A stretch of DNA of 64,000 nucleotides from Acidobacteriota bacterium (GTDB lineage: Bacteria; Acidobacteriota; Vicinamibacteria; Vicinamibacterales; SCN-69-37): NCBI GenBank assembly GCA_020853395.1, contig JADYYY010000016.1, forward strand, positions 124,001-188,000, given 5' to 3'. Both the position numbers and the translations under genes were made by a program. Positions 47,097 to 56,763 of this stretch are shown here, in pieces. Every line of letters starts with the position of its first letter. The stretch's first letter is position 1. A model generated the notes under the pieces. The model saw nothing but the letters and a program-made list of their open reading frames with translations, was not told the DNA's origin and searched no databases.

Positions 47097-50000
47097 ATGC
47101 TGATCCTTCCGGGCGCGGCAGCGCTGTCCCCCTTCCGCCTGCAACGCCTGCGTGGGACCGTGCGCGACGCCGCCGCGGGCGTCAGCGCCCTCGCGTCGCA
47201 GTACATCCACTTCGCGGATCTCGCGGGCGATCTCGACGCGCGCGAGCGCGGCGTGCTCGATCGCCTGCTCCAGTACGGGCCGCGCCGCGAGGCCGTGGAC
47301 GATGCCGGCGAGCTGTTTCTCGTCGTGCCTCGCCCGGGCACCGTGTCGCCCTGGTCGAGCAAGGCCACCGACATCGCCCACAACGCGGGGCTCTCGAAGA
47401 TCCGCCGCGTGGAACGCGGGATCGCGTACTACGTCACGGGCGACGCGGAGCTCGTCGCCGAAGCCCGCGCGCGCATCGCCGCCGGTCTGCACGACCGCAT
47501 GGTCGAGACCGTGTTCTTCCATCTCGACGAGGCCGCCCGGCTGTTCGAGCAGGGATCGCCGCGTCCGCTCGTCACGATCGATCTCGCCGCCGGCGGGCGC
47601 GACGCGCTCGTCCGGGCGAACCGCGAGCTCGGCCTGGCGCTCGCCGACGACGAGATCGACTATCTCTCCGCGGCGTTCGCGGCGCTCGGCCGGAATCCGA
47701 CCGACGTCGAGCTGATGATGTTCGCCCAGGCGAACAGCGAGCACTGCCGCCACAAGATCTTCAACGCCACGTGGGACGTGGACGGCGTCGAGCAGGCGCG
47801 CAGCCTGTTCGGCATGATCCGGCACACCTACGAGCGCGGCGACACGCGCGACGTGCTCAGCGCGTACTCCGACAACGCCGCGGTGATCCGCGGACACGAG
47901 GCGCGCCGGTTCTTTCCCGAGCCCGGCTCCGCGCAGTTCGGCTACCACGCCGAGCCCGTGCACATCATGATGAAGGTCGAGACGCACAACCACCCGACGG
48001 CCATCGCGCCGTATCCGGGCGCGTCGACCGGATCGGGCGGCGAGATTCGCGACGAGGGCGCCGTCGGGTGCGGCGCGCGGCCCAAGGCCGGGCTGGTCGG
48101 GTTCAGCGTCTCGAACCTCCGCGTGCCGGGGTACGAGCAGCCGTGGGAGGAAGATCACGGCAAGCCGGATCGCATCGTGTCGGCCATGCAGATCATGATC
48201 GACGGGCCGATCGGCGCGGCGGCGTTCAACAACGAGTTCGGCCGGCCGGCGATCTGCGGCTACTTCCGCACGCTCGAGCTGCGGCATCGCGGCCGCGTGC
48301 GCGGCTATCACAAGCCGATCATGGTGGCCGGCGGGCTGGGCAACATCCGCGAGGGCCATGTCCGCAAGCGCGACATGCCCGCCGGCTCGCTGCTCGTCGT
48401 GCTGGGCGGTCCGGCCATGCTGATCGGGCTCGGCGGCGGCGCGGCGTCGTCGATGAGCGCCGGCGCGAGCGACGCCGATCTGGACTTCGCGTCGGTGCAG
48501 CGCGACAACGCCGAGATGGAGCATCGCTGCCAGGAAGTGATCGATCGCTGCTGGCAGATGGGCGATCGCAACCCCATCCGGTTCATCCACGACGTCGGCG
48601 CCGGCGGCCTGTCGAACGCGCTGCCGGAGCTCGTCAAGGACGGCGGCCGCGGCGCCGCGATCGATCTGCGCCGGATCCCGACCGCCGACGCCTCGCTGTC
48701 GCCGCTCGAGATCTGGTGCAACGAGGCGCAGGAGCGCTACGTGCTCGCGATCGCTCCCGGCGATCTCGACGTCTTCCGTGACCTCTGCGCGCGCGAGCGC
48801 TGCCCGTTCGCCGTCGTCGGCGAGGCGCTCGCCGAGCCGCACCTGCACGTCGCCGATCCCGTGCTGGGCGGCGCGCCCGTCGACGTGCCGCTGTCCGTGC
48901 TGTTCGGCAAGCCGCCGCGCATGCACCGCACGGTCAACCGGCACGCCGCGCCGCGCGCGGCCGTGTCGTTCGGCGACGTGAGCCTCGTCGACGCGGCCGA
49001 CCGCGTGCTCCGGATGCCGGCGGTCGCCGGCAAGGGCTTCCTCGTCACGATCGGCGATCGCAGCGTCACCGGCCTGGTCAGCCGGGATCAGATGGTCGGC
49101 CCGTGGCAGGTGCCGGTCGCCGATGCCGGCGTCACGCTGACGGGCTACGACGGCTATGCCGGCGAGGCCATGGCGATGGGCGAGCGCGCGCCGCTCGCGC
49201 TCATCGACGCTCCGGCGTCGGGGCGCATGGCCGTCGCCGAGGCGATCACGAACATCGCCAGCGCGCCCATCGCGAAGCTCTTCGACGTGAAGCTCTCCGC
49301 CAACTGGATGGCCGCGGCCGGCCAGCCCGGCGAGGACCAGGCGCTCTTCGACACGGTCCGCGCGGTCGCGATGGATCTCTGCCCGGCGCTCGGCCTGATC
49401 ATTCCGGTCGGCAAGGACTCGATGTCCATGCAGACGCGATGGAGCGACGACGGCGCCGAGCGCTCGGTCACGGCGCCGCTCTCGCTCGTCGTTTCCGCGT
49501 TCGCGCCGGTCGTCGACGTGCGGCACGTCGTCACGCCGCAGCTTCGGCCCGACGAGGATGCCGTGCTGCTCCTCGTCGATCTCGGCGCGGGCCGCGCGCG
49601 GCTCGGCGGCTCGGCGCTCGCCCTCGCATGGAACCGGCTCGGCGGCGCGCCGCCGGACCTCGACGATCCGGCGCGGCTCGCCGCGTTCTTCGAGGTCGTC
49701 CAGAGCTGCCTGCAGGATCGGCTGCTCGTCGCCTATCACGATCGATCGGACGGCGGGCTCTTCGCCGCGCTCTCGGAGATGGCGTTCGCCGGGCACTGCG
49801 GGCTCGACGTCGACACGACGGCGCTCGGCCCCGATTCGCTCGCGGCGCTCTTCAACGAGGAGCTCGGCGCCGTGATCCAGGTGCGCGTGAGCGACCTGGC
49901 GGCCGTACGCCAGCGGTTCGCCGCGGCCGGGCTGGGCGCGATGACGCACGCGATCGGGCGCGCCGTGCCTGGCGACGTCGTGCGGTTCACCTACGAGGGT

Positions 50001-50978
50001 GCCGAGCGCTATCGCGCGTCGCGCGTCGATCTGCACCGTGCCTGGGCGGAGCTGAGCTACGCGATGCAGAGCCGCCGCGACAACCCCGACTGCGCGCGCG
50101 AGGAGTACGAGAGCCTTCTCGACGCGGACGATCCCGGGCTGTCGGCCGCGCTCACGTACTCGCCGGCCGACGACGTCGCGGCGCCGTACATCGCGACGGG
50201 CGCGCGGCCGCGCGTCGCGATCCTGCGCGAGCAGGGGGTGAACGGCCAGTACGAGATGGCGGCCGCCTTCGAGCGCGCGGGATTCGACGCGTTCGACGTC
50301 CACATGAGCGACGTGCTGACCGGGCGGGTGGACCTGGCGGCGTTCCACGGCCTCGCGGCGTGCGGCGGCTTCTCCTACGGCGACGTGCTGGGCGCCGGAG
50401 AGGGCTGGGCCAAGACGATCCTGTTCAACGCGCGCGCGCGCGATCAGTTCGCGGCGTTCTTCGCGCGCCCCGACACGTTCTCGGTCGGCATCTGCAACGG
50501 CTGCCAGATGATCTCCGCGCTCCACGAGATCGTGCCGGGCGCCGCGCACTGGCCGCGCTTCGTCCGCAACCTGTCCGAGCAGTACGAGGCGCGCGTCGCG
50601 CTCGTCCGGGTCGAGCGCAGCCCGTCCGTGCTCTTCGCCGGCATGCACGGCTCGCAGATCCCCATCGTCGTCGCGCACGGCGAGGGGCGGGCGGAGTTCG
50701 GCGACGCCGGCACGCTCGAGGCCCTCGAGGCGCGCGGTGGCGTCGCGCTACGCTGGGTCGACACCCGCGGCCAACCGACCCAGCGGTTTCCCTCGAACCC
50801 GAACGGATCGGCGAGCGCCATCGCGGCCGTGTGCTCGGACGACGGCCGCGTGACGATCACGATGCCGCACCCGGAGCGCGTCTTCCGGACCGTTCAGAAT
50901 TCCTGGGCGCCCGCCGGATGGGGAGAAGACGGCGCCTGGATGCGGATGTTCCGCAACGCGCGCGTCTGGCTCGGGTAG
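47097..50978 (+). CDS. purL: Phosphoribosylformylglycinamidine synthase, large single-chain form
   Basis: Fourth-step purine enzyme converting FGAR to FGAM with glutamine and ATP. The 1293-residue chain is the fused form (about 1300 aa), not the PurL/PurQ/PurS split form. N-terminal PurS-like region; synthetase domains with [44 protein letters not shown] and [15 protein letters not shown]-terminal glutaminase domain has [14 protein letters not shown] and the nucleophile Cys in [10 protein letters not shown], with catalytic His/Glu in MPHPERVFR. Ammonia from the glutaminase site is channelled internally. Co-directional with the small genes before it. Confidence 0.97.
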   Translation: MLILPGAAALSPFRLQRLRGTVRDAAAGVSALASQYIHFADLAGDLDARERGVLDRLLQYGPRREAVDDAGELFLVVPRPGTVSPWSSKATDIAHNAGLSKIRRVERGIAYYVTGDAELVAEARARIAAGLHDRMVETVFFHLDEAARLFEQGSPRPLVTIDLAAGGRDALVRANRELGLALADDEIDYLSAAFAALGRNPTDVELMMFAQANSEHCRHKIFNATWDVDGVEQARSLFGMIRHTYERGDTRDVLSAYSDNAAVIRGHEARRFFPEPGSAQFGYHAEPVHIMMKVETHNHPTAIAPYPGASTGSGGEIRDEGAVGCGARPKAGLVGFSVSNLRVPGYEQPWEEDHGKPDRIVSAMQIMIDGPIGAAAFNNEFGRPAICGYFRTLELRHRGRVRGYHKPIMVAGGLGNIREGHVRKRDMPAGSLLVVLGGPAMLIGLGGGAASSMSAGASDADLDFASVQRDNAEMEHRCQEVIDRCWQMGDRNPIRFIHDVGAGGLSNALPELVKDGGRGAAIDLRRIPTADASLSPLEIWCNEAQERYVLAIAPGDLDVFRDLCARERCPFAVVGEALAEPHLHVADPVLGGAPVDVPLSVLFGKPPRMHRTVNRHAAPRAAVSFGDVSLVDAADRVLRMPAVAGKGFLVTIGDRSVTGLVSRDQMVGPWQVPVADAGVTLTGYDGYAGEAMAMGERAPLALIDAPASGRMAVAEAITNIASAPIAKLFDVKLSANWMAAAGQPGEDQALFDTVRAVAMDLCPALGLIIPVGKDSMSMQTRWSDDGAERSVTAPLSLVVSAFAPVVDVRHVVTPQLRPDEDAVLLLVDLGAGRARLGGSALALAWNRLGGAPPDLDDPARLAAFFEVVQSCLQDRLLVAYHDRSDGGLFAALSEMAFAGHCGLDVDTTALGPDSLAALFNEELGAVIQVRVSDLAAVRQRFAAAGLGAMTHAIGRAVPGDVVRFTYEGAERYRASRVDLHRAWAELSYAMQSRRDNPDCAREEYESLLDADDPGLSAALTYSPADDVAAPYIATGARPRVAILREQGVNGQYEMAAAFERAGFDAFDVHMSDVLTGRVDLAAFHGLAACGGFSYGDVLGAGEGWAKTILFNARARDQFAAFFARPDTFSVGICNGCQMISALHEIVPGAAHWPRFVRNLSEQYEARVALVRVERSPSVLFAGMHGSQIPIVVAHGEGRAEFGDAGTLEALEARGGVALRWVDTRGQPTQRFPSNPNGSASAIAAVCSDDGRVTITMPHPERVFRTVQNSWAPAGWGEDGAWMRMFRNARVWLG

Positions 50979-51063
50979 CGTCTCGTCACGCAGAGCTCGT
51001 CATTCAGCGCTCACGCCTTCCCGAGCTGAAGGTCCACGCGAAACCTCGGCGAGCCAGAGCCCG

Positions 51064-51555
51064 CTACTTCAACTGCGGCAGGAGCGTCTTCGCGAGGTTG
51101 ATGACGTTCGGCTGGATGGACGCGGCCGTGCGGCCCATCGGCACGTCCATCTGAATCGTCATGACGTGCGTGCCGGCGCGAACGTACAGCTCGGCCCATT
51201 CTCCCCGGTTGTCCCTGAAGTACGCAGCCTCACCCACGCCCGGCACCGGCACCCAGGTCTTGTTCCGCTGCTTCTCGAAGTAGGCCGCGGTGAACGGATC
51301 GACCTGCAGCGTGATCCCTCCGTACGTGCACTCCGATCCGTTCGCGCCGAGCGCGCTGCCGTTGGGCGGAACGCGCATCACCAGATCGAGCGCCTTCTTG
51401 TCGTACGCCGTGACTTGCGTGACGAGTTGGCTCGTGAGCAGCGAGCAGGCGCGATTGGCGGCCGCCGGCGCCGTGCTGCGGCCCGCCTGGCCCGCCGCGG
51501 TCTCTGAGGCCAGCCCGACCACCGCGGGCAACACGATCAGCGATCCAAGACGCAC
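51064..51555 (-). CDS. Secreted protein of unknown function
   Basis: A 163-residue exported protein: signal peptide MRLGSLIVLPAVVGLASETAAG from GTG 51555, then a single small domain with two cysteines (RACSLLT and SECTYGG) that may form a disulfide. Segments VPPNGSALGANGSECTYGG and GVGEAAYFRDNRGEWAELYVRAG recall DUF3558-like lipoprotein domains, but no lipobox Cys is present. GAGGA lies just upstream of the start. Function not recognised. Confidence 0.65.
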   Translation of the reverse strand: MRLGSLIVLPAVVGLASETAAGQAGRSTAPAAANRACSLLTSQLVTQVTAYDKKALDLVMRVPPNGSALGANGSECTYGGITLQVDPFTAAYFEKQRNKTWVPVPGVGEAAYFRDNRGEWAELYVRAGTHVMTIQMDVPMGRTAASIQPNVINLAKTLLPQLK

Positions 51556-51846
51556 GGGTCCTCCTGTTCGATGAGGCGAGCGAGCGCGTCGACGTCGCCC
51601 GCTCGATCGACCGTCGCGATTGTAGCTCGGCGGATCGCGATCCGCTTTCTGGCGTCACGATGAAGACCGGCCGCTGATGGACTTCACGCCTTCATCCACC
51701 GCATATCCGCCATTCCGGCACATCGCGGGCGAGCGACAGCGCCTTGCAGGATTGATCACGTTGCCGATCGCTCGGCAGGCTCTCAGTGGGAGGCCCGGCC
51801 CAGACCGATGCGTCGCTCAGCCCGGCACTGCCACAATGGTGAGCCG

Positions 51847-52761
51847 ATGTCCGCGCATGCGTCGACCTCGCATCGTCCGATCATGCCGGCCGAGGTGCTT
51901 CGGTTCCTTCGGCCCACCGCCGGCGACGTTGTCGTGGACTGCACGCTCGGCGGTGGGGGACATGCCGAGATCGTCCTGCCGTGCCTGCGGCCCGGCGGCC
52001 GGCTGATCGGGCTCGACGTCGACGGCGGCGAGCTGGCGCGCACCACGGACCGGCTCCGAGGTCTGGGCTTTGGCCCGGACGTGTTCACGCCGGTGCACGG
52101 CGATTTCCGCGGGCTGCCGAACGCGCTCGCTGGCGCCGGCGTGAGCGCGGTGCAGGGCGTGTTCGTGGACCTCGGCGTCTCGTCCATGCAGGCGGCGAGC
52201 CCGGCGCGCGGGTTCTCCTACAAGGTGCCGGGCCCGCTCGACATGCGCTTCGACCCGACGCGCGACGAGACGGCCGCCGACCTGCTCGCACGATCGACGG
52301 AGACCGATCTCGAGGCGATGCTCGCGGCTCACGCGGACGAACCGCATGCCGCGCTCATCGCCAGCCTGCTGAAGCGAGCGCCGCTCCCTACCACGCAGGC
52401 GCTCGAACGGCGTGTCCGGCTGGGACTTGCCGGCGCGCTGCCGGGGATCGGCAAGCCCGCGCTGAAGACGTCCGTCCGCCGCACGTTCCAGGCGCTGCGG
52501 ATCGCGGTCAACGACGAGCTCGCGGCGCTCGACGCGTTGCTCGCCTTCGTGCCGCACGTGCTCGCGCCAGGTGGCCGCCTCGTCGTGCTCACGTTCCACT
52601 CGGGCGAGGATCGCCGCGTGAAGCAGGCGTATCGCGCCGGCGCGCGCGCGGGTCTCTTCGCCGCGGTGTCCCGGACCGTGACGCGATCGTCGAAAGACGA
52701 AACGCGCGCCAATCGCCGCGCGTCGTCGGCCAAGCTGCGCTGGGCCATACGCGCGCGGTGA
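51847..52761 (+). CDS. rsmH: 16S rRNA (cytosine-1402-N4)-methyltransferase, orphan copy
   Basis: SAM-dependent methyltransferase, 304 aa. Signatures are HRPIMPAEVLRFL, the SAM loop DCTLGGGGHAEIVL, IGLDVDGG, FVDLGVSSMQAASPARGFSY, DMRFDP and LTFHSGEDRRVK. These match RsmH, which N4-methylates C1402 in the ribosomal P site. rsmH normally sits in the division and cell wall cluster behind mraZ; here neither mraZ, ftsL nor mur genes are adjacent, so this is a relocated or second copy. ATG 51847 chosen by homology; an in-frame ATG at 51808 adds a non-conserved extension. Confidence 0.9.
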   Translation: MSAHASTSHRPIMPAEVLRFLRPTAGDVVVDCTLGGGGHAEIVLPCLRPGGRLIGLDVDGGELARTTDRLRGLGFGPDVFTPVHGDFRGLPNALAGAGVSAVQGVFVDLGVSSMQAASPARGFSYKVPGPLDMRFDPTRDETAADLLARSTETDLEAMLAAHADEPHAALIASLLKRAPLPTTQALERRVRLGLAGALPGIGKPALKTSVRRTFQALRIAVNDELAALDALLAFVPHVLAPGGRLVVLTFHSGEDRRVKQAYRAGARAGLFAAVSRTVTRSSKDETRANRRASSAKLRWAIRAR

Positions 52762-53026
52762 CGGCCTGCGCCATGCCGGGCGTGGCCGGGGCGGCCGCTC
52801 GCCGTGGCCGTCGTGCGGCTGGCACCGCTGCTTCTCGAGCATCCGTGGGAGTGCGACGTGCACGAGCGCGGCGGCTGGTAACCAACGTTCCCGTCGAGTA
52901 AGACGCCGCGCCCCTGCGGCACCACATGCCAGCCATCCCGGCAGGTCGCCGTGCGGGCAACATCCCCAGCCTTCGCAGTTGATCTCCAACGACGACGATG
53001 GCATCGTCGTCGGAAGGATGGGCGTG
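52762..53026. other. Intergenic, no gene recognised
   Basis: A 265-nt spacer between rsmH and the Uma2 gene. No open frame with family features was seen. GGAAGGA at about 53011-53017 is the ribosome site for the Uma2 start. Confidence 0.4.
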
Positions 53027-53569
53027 ATGAAGGCACATGAAGCTGTCGTGAGCTATCTCGACGGTGCTGAGGATCGGCGGAAGCGCGAGCTGATCTGGGG
53101 CGTGGTTCGCGAGCCGCCGGCACCGTTCTGGCCACATCAGGAGGTCGTCACCCGCGCGACGGTGCTCCTTTACCAGCACGTGGCGCCGCGCGAGCTCGGG
53201 AAGGTCACCGGCGCGCCGCTCGACGTCGTGCTCGACGGCAGTCGCGGTCTCATCGTACAGCCCGACGTGGTGTTCCTGTCGACCGAGCGGCTGCGTCTCG
53301 TGCGCCATCAGGTGTGGGGCGCGCCCGATCTCGTGGTGGAAGTCGAATCGCGCGGCACGCGCCGGTACGACCGCGTCTCGAAGCGCCGATGGTACGGCGA
53401 GTACGGCGCCCGCGAATACTGGCTGATCGACGTGGAGCGCCGTGCCATCACGGTCGTGCGGTTCGGCGAGGACGGCGTCGAGACGTCGCGGACGTTCCGC
53501 GGCCGCGCGCGGATCCGATCGACGGTGTTGCCAGACTTCGCCGAACCGGCGGCGGCGTTCTTCGACTGA
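53027..53569 (+). CDS. Uma2 family (DUF820) nuclease-like protein
   Basis: Protein of 180 residues with a PD-(D/E)XK nuclease fold as in Uma2 proteins. Core motifs are LIVQPDVVFLS (acidic residue), PDLVVEVESRG (E-x-E) and the Lys in RVSKRRWYGEYGAREYWLIDV. Uma2 proteins are abundant in cyanobacteria and acidobacteria with no settled role; single-gene nucleases or relics of mobile DNA have been proposed. ATG 53027 is chosen for a GGAAGG ribosome site 9 nt upstream; ATG 53018 is the alternative. Confidence 0.85.
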   Translation: MKAHEAVVSYLDGAEDRRKRELIWGVVREPPAPFWPHQEVVTRATVLLYQHVAPRELGKVTGAPLDVVLDGSRGLIVQPDVVFLSTERLRLVRHQVWGAPDLVVEVESRGTRRYDRVSKRRWYGEYGAREYWLIDVERRAITVVRFGEDGVETSRTFRGRARIRSTVLPDFAEPAAAFFD

Positions 53570-53588
53570 CCGATCGTGCGCCGGTCAG
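53566..53588. terminator. Hairpin between converging genes
   Basis: Inverted repeat CTGACCG (53566-53572) and CGGTCAG (53582-53588) with a 9-nt loop. It includes the Uma2 stop codon and lies 22 nt from the end of the oppositely oriented zinc-ribbon gene. No T-run follows on either side, so function as a terminator is only likely. Confidence 0.5.
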
Positions 53589-53610
53589 CCTCGACCGCGA
53601 GACTGTTCCC

Positions 53611-54270
53611 CTAATCTCCGCCCGCGCCCTTGAAGTGATCGGCCTCGTCGGCGAACAGCACGTTGAAGGTGGTGAGCGAGCCGTAGCACCCGCTGACGTA
53701 ACTCTGCAGCCGGATCTTGACGTCGTCGGGCAGCTCGGACGCGTTCACCTGCTGTTCGAGCGTGCGCAGGCGATTTCTGAGCATGACGATCTTGTGGAAG
53801 AACGTCTCGATCGGAATCGTCTTCTCCTGCAATGCCGAGTTGCCTGGCCGGAGCACGAGCGTGCCGCCGCGCCATTTCTCGGCCGGCACGACGGCTGAGA
53901 TGCCGGCCTCTTCACGGATGACGCGTCGCAGGAGCAGTTCGAGATCGGCGGCAGTACCGGGAGGTGTCGTCATAGGGTCGGCGGTCCGTTCGCGATCGGC
54001 GACGATGGGGAAGGGCGCGCGGTCGGATGGACGACGCTCGCCGTAGAGCGGCGTGGCCGGCGGAGCAGTCGGGGCCGGGTTCGAGGCACCGATGCGGGGG
54101 CCACCACGGTAGTGATGGTCGCTCCCACAGTAGCCGCACGTCACCCGCAGCGGCCAGCCGTTCGCGTCCACCGCGACGATCGTGTGGATCCGGTCGGTCT
54201 TGCAGACGCGGCAGTGGTCTTCGATCGACTCCCCGGCACGGCGCCTGTCCGGCGCGGGCGGCGTGGACAT
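53611..54270 (-). CDS. Zinc-ribbon protein of unknown function
   Basis: Cytosolic protein of 219 residues. A four-cysteine ribbon near the N-terminus, CRVC (20-23) and CGYC (45-48), flanks a strand region TIVAVDANGWPLRVT. A Pro/Ala linker follows, then a helical C-terminal region with TAADLELLLRRVIREEAGISAV, WRGGTLVLRPGN and a coiled-coil-like stretch (FFHKIVMLRNRLRTLEQQVN). No family name recognised. ATG 54270 is the closest start to the ribbon; 54288 is possible. It is divergent from an ABC exporter across the 22-bp repeat region, which may control both. Confidence 0.6.
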   Translation of the reverse strand: MSTPPAPDRRRAGESIEDHCRVCKTDRIHTIVAVDANGWPLRVTCGYCGSDHHYRGGPRIGASNPAPTAPPATPLYGERRPSDRAPFPIVADRERTADPMTTPPGTAADLELLLRRVIREEAGISAVVPAEKWRGGTLVLRPGNSALQEKTIPIETFFHKIVMLRNRLRTLEQQVNASELPDDVKIRLQSYVSGCYGSLTTFNVLFADEADHFKGAGGD

Positions 54271-55009
54271 GGAGACCCATGATGCCATGCGACGGGTCAC
54301 GGGCGCCCGGCGCGCGATGTCCGCGCTGACATCCAGTCGATCCGGCCGCCTCATCGCTCCGAAGTACCGATGACCGTCACCGCCATCGCGCGGCCGTGCA
54401 TCGAGTTCGCTGGTAAGTCCTTTTGTAACAGACGGTTGCGGCGAAGCATCCACGTGTGATCGCCAGACGAGATGGGTGTCGGTGCCAGCCAAGTTGGGTG
54501 CGAGCGCCAAACAAGACGGGTGCGAGTGCCACACGAGATGGGTGTGACTGCCTGAGCCGATGGGTGGGCGTGGCGGCGACGTCGAGTGACGCCGACGTCG
54601 ATGTCGGGTGGGCATGCGATTCACGATGGGTGAGCGCTTCGGCGAAATGGGTGCGCACGCTCGCCAAGCCGGGTTGTACGTCGGGGGAACGTGGGTAGTG
54701 GTGCGGTTCGCGATTGGTGAGCCCCGCGCGTGAATGGCTGACATCGCCGGACCGGATGGGTGCGAGCACGAGCGTGGATGCCTTGGGCCGGGGGGAGTCG
54801 ATAGGTGTTCGCCGGCGCCAGGCGGGTAGCCGTCCGAACTCAACAGGCCGAGCGCGGCGTCGGTTCGTCGAAGGATCCCGAGGAAACCAAGCCGTACCGG
54901 CGGCGTCGCCCCGGTCTTGCGGAGCCGCCGCGGGTGTGAGGCTCGGAGCTGGCGGTCCGGGATCCGGGCATCCCGGCGACAACCGGTGTCTAAGTTCCCA
55001 ACCGACGTC
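54271..55009. other. Long divergent spacer without genes
   Basis: This 739-nt region between the zinc-ribbon gene and the ABC permease gene is the longest non-coding gap in the window. Its middle part is the 22-bp-period repeat array. Open frames here are Arg/Pro/His-rich shadows and the repeat period is not a multiple of three, so no gene is called. An AT-rich patch CCTTTTGTAACAGACG near 54419-54434 may be promoter DNA for the zinc-ribbon gene. Confidence 0.7.
54471..54828. repeat. Degenerate 22-bp-period tandem array (GATGGGTG core)
   Basis: About 17 units with core GATGGGTG begin at 54471, 54493, 54515, 54537, 54559, 54581, 54603, 54625, 54646, 54668, 54690, 54712, 54733, 54755, 54777, 54800 and 54821. 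Spacing is 22 bp, shifting by one base at a few units. The core is best kept in units 1-5, 8 and 14; the other 14 bases drift (units 1-3 share a GCC after position 12). A possible further half-unit lies at 54449. The spacing equals about two DNA turns, so cores lie on one face. It is neither coding nor CRISPR-like. Confidence 0.8.
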
Positions 55010-56746
55010 ATGACCTCGCCGCCCGGGCAGCTTCGCGCGCTGACTGAGGTGTTCTTCGCACGGTTCTTCGAAAGCGAGAACACGGCGAACCGTACGGACC
55101 CCACGCGGTCGTTCCTGTGGCTGGTCGGCATCGTCAGCGGTCCCGGCATCCTGTTCGCGTTCTATCGGCACTTCGAGTGGGAATGGGTCGCGCGGTCGCG
55201 GAACGAGCTCGCGCTCGATGCGATCGCGCGCGCTGACGTGACGTCCTATCTCGTCTGGACGTGCGCGGCGGTGGCGGTGGTCGCGGCCGGGCGCTGGCCG
55301 ACGCTGCTGCTCGACCAGCGCGACGCGCTGATTCTCGGCGCGCTGCCGGTGCGAAGGCCGACGATGCTTCTCGCCAAGCTCGTCGCGCTCGGCCGCTACA
55401 CCGCCCTCCTGGCGATCGGCATGCACGCGGGCGCCTCGCTCCTGTACGGCATGGGCCTCGGCCTCGTGCGCACGCCGACGGCCGCGACACGAACGTTCCT
55501 CGCGCACTTCGCCGCCAGTGCCGGTCTCACGGTGTTCGTCATGGCCGTCGTGGTCACGATTCAGGCCGCCGGCCTCCTCCTGGTCGGACCACGCCGGTTC
55601 GTGCGCGCGTCGACGACACTGCAGATGGCGTTCGTCGGTCTGGTGCTGCTCGTCTGTGTCGCCACGCCCGGCGCCGCCGAGTTGAATGCGCCGGGCTTCG
55701 CTGCCGCGCCGTCCGGTCAGGCCTGGCTGCCGACGCTGTGGTTTCTCGGCATCTTCGAGGTGGTCGCCGGCACGCCAGCCCACGCGCTGCACCGGCTCGC
55801 TGGTGTCGGTGCCGCCGCGCTCGCCGTCACGTGCGCCGTGGCTCTCGTGGCCTTCCCGCTCGCCGGTCACGTGGTGCTGCGGTCGATTGCGGCGTCGGCC
55901 GCGCCGTCGCTTCCGTTGCTCCGGCGGCTGACCGCACAGGTGCCGCGGCTCCTCGCCGGCGAGTCGCCGGTGCGCGCCGCCGTGCAGTTCGCGCTCGCCT
56001 CGCTCGGACGCGCGCCCGCCCCGCGCCTGGTACTCGCGCTCGCGTACGCGGTGGCGATCGCCGCGCTCGTGCCCGCGTTCGCGCACCTTCACGCCGGTGA
56101 CGCCGCGCCGCAGGGGATGTCCACCGTTCCAGAGCTCGCCTTCCCGTTCGTCGTCGCCTTCTTCACGCTGCTGGGTTTTCGGATCGCCATCAGCACGCCG
56201 GTCGAACTGCAGGGCCGCTGGCTGTTTCTTCACGTCGACTTCCCGCCGCTCGCGGGCCGAACGGCGGTCTGGCGTCTCCTGTTCGCGCTGGCCGTCGTGC
56301 CGTGCGTCCTATTGACCCTTGCCGTCGGCGCGTCGTTGTGGGGACCGGCGTGGGGCATCGCGCGCGCCGCCGTCGCCTTCACCGCCGGCATCTTCGCGCT
56401 CGAGATCTTTCTCTGGGGTTATGTCGGGATGCCGTGCTCGCGGCCGCCGGCGGCCGAGGGCTTCAGAAGCCGCTGGCTCGCGTTGCTGCTCGGCCTCGAG
56501 CTCTTCTGCTATGAATCGGCCGCCGCGCAGCTTCGCTGGCAGAACAGCCTTGGACCGATCGCGGCACAGGCCGCGCTCTTCGCCATCGGGGCGGTGGTGG
56601 CGCACGCCGGTGGGCGCTGGGCCGCGATCACCAACGCGGACGTCGACGATGATGACGCCGTCATCCGGCTGAATCTCGAGGTCGTCGGACGAGCCGTATC
56701 TTCGACCGCGAGACCGGCCGCGGCCAACGGCGCACGAGGCAGGTGA
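55010..56746 (+). CDS. ABC-2 type exporter permease
   Basis: Integral membrane protein, 578 aa, with about twelve hydrophobic helices spread over the whole chain (for example LVWTCAAVAVVAAGRWPTLL, LTVFVMAVVVTIQAAGLLLV and VAFTAGIFALEIFLWG). A cytosolic acidic patch NADVDDDDAVIRLNLE is near the C-terminus. It is the membrane half of an ABC exporter whose ATPase gene follows, overlapping or touching at the 3' end. ATG 55010 is chosen over upstream in-frame codons, which add Arg-rich non-membrane sequence. Substrate unknown. Confidence 0.82.
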   Translation: MTSPPGQLRALTEVFFARFFESENTANRTDPTRSFLWLVGIVSGPGILFAFYRHFEWEWVARSRNELALDAIARADVTSYLVWTCAAVAVVAAGRWPTLLLDQRDALILGALPVRRPTMLLAKLVALGRYTALLAIGMHAGASLLYGMGLGLVRTPTAATRTFLAHFAASAGLTVFVMAVVVTIQAAGLLLVGPRRFVRASTTLQMAFVGLVLLVCVATPGAAELNAPGFAAAPSGQAWLPTLWFLGIFEVVAGTPAHALHRLAGVGAAALAVTCAVALVAFPLAGHVVLRSIAASAAPSLPLLRRLTAQVPRLLAGESPVRAAVQFALASLGRAPAPRLVLALAYAVAIAALVPAFAHLHAGDAAPQGMSTVPELAFPFVVAFFTLLGFRIAISTPVELQGRWLFLHVDFPPLAGRTAVWRLLFALAVVPCVLLTLAVGASLWGPAWGIARAAVAFTAGIFALEIFLWGYVGMPCSRPPAAEGFRSRWLALLLGLELFCYESAAAQLRWQNSLGPIAAQAALFAIGAVVAHAGGRWAAITNADVDDDDAVIRLNLEVVGRAVSSTARPAAANGARGR

Positions 56747-56763
56747 ACCACGCAGGAGGACGC

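Noticed and set aside
54471-54828. CRISPR array
   Set aside because: There are no constant repeats of 24-40 bp separated by unique spacers; the 22-bp period covers the whole unit and no cas gene is near.
54377-56233. Minus-strand frame of 618 codons over the repeat array and ABC permease
   Set aside because: It spans both non-coding repeats and the antisense of a membrane protein gene; the repeat period is not a multiple of three.
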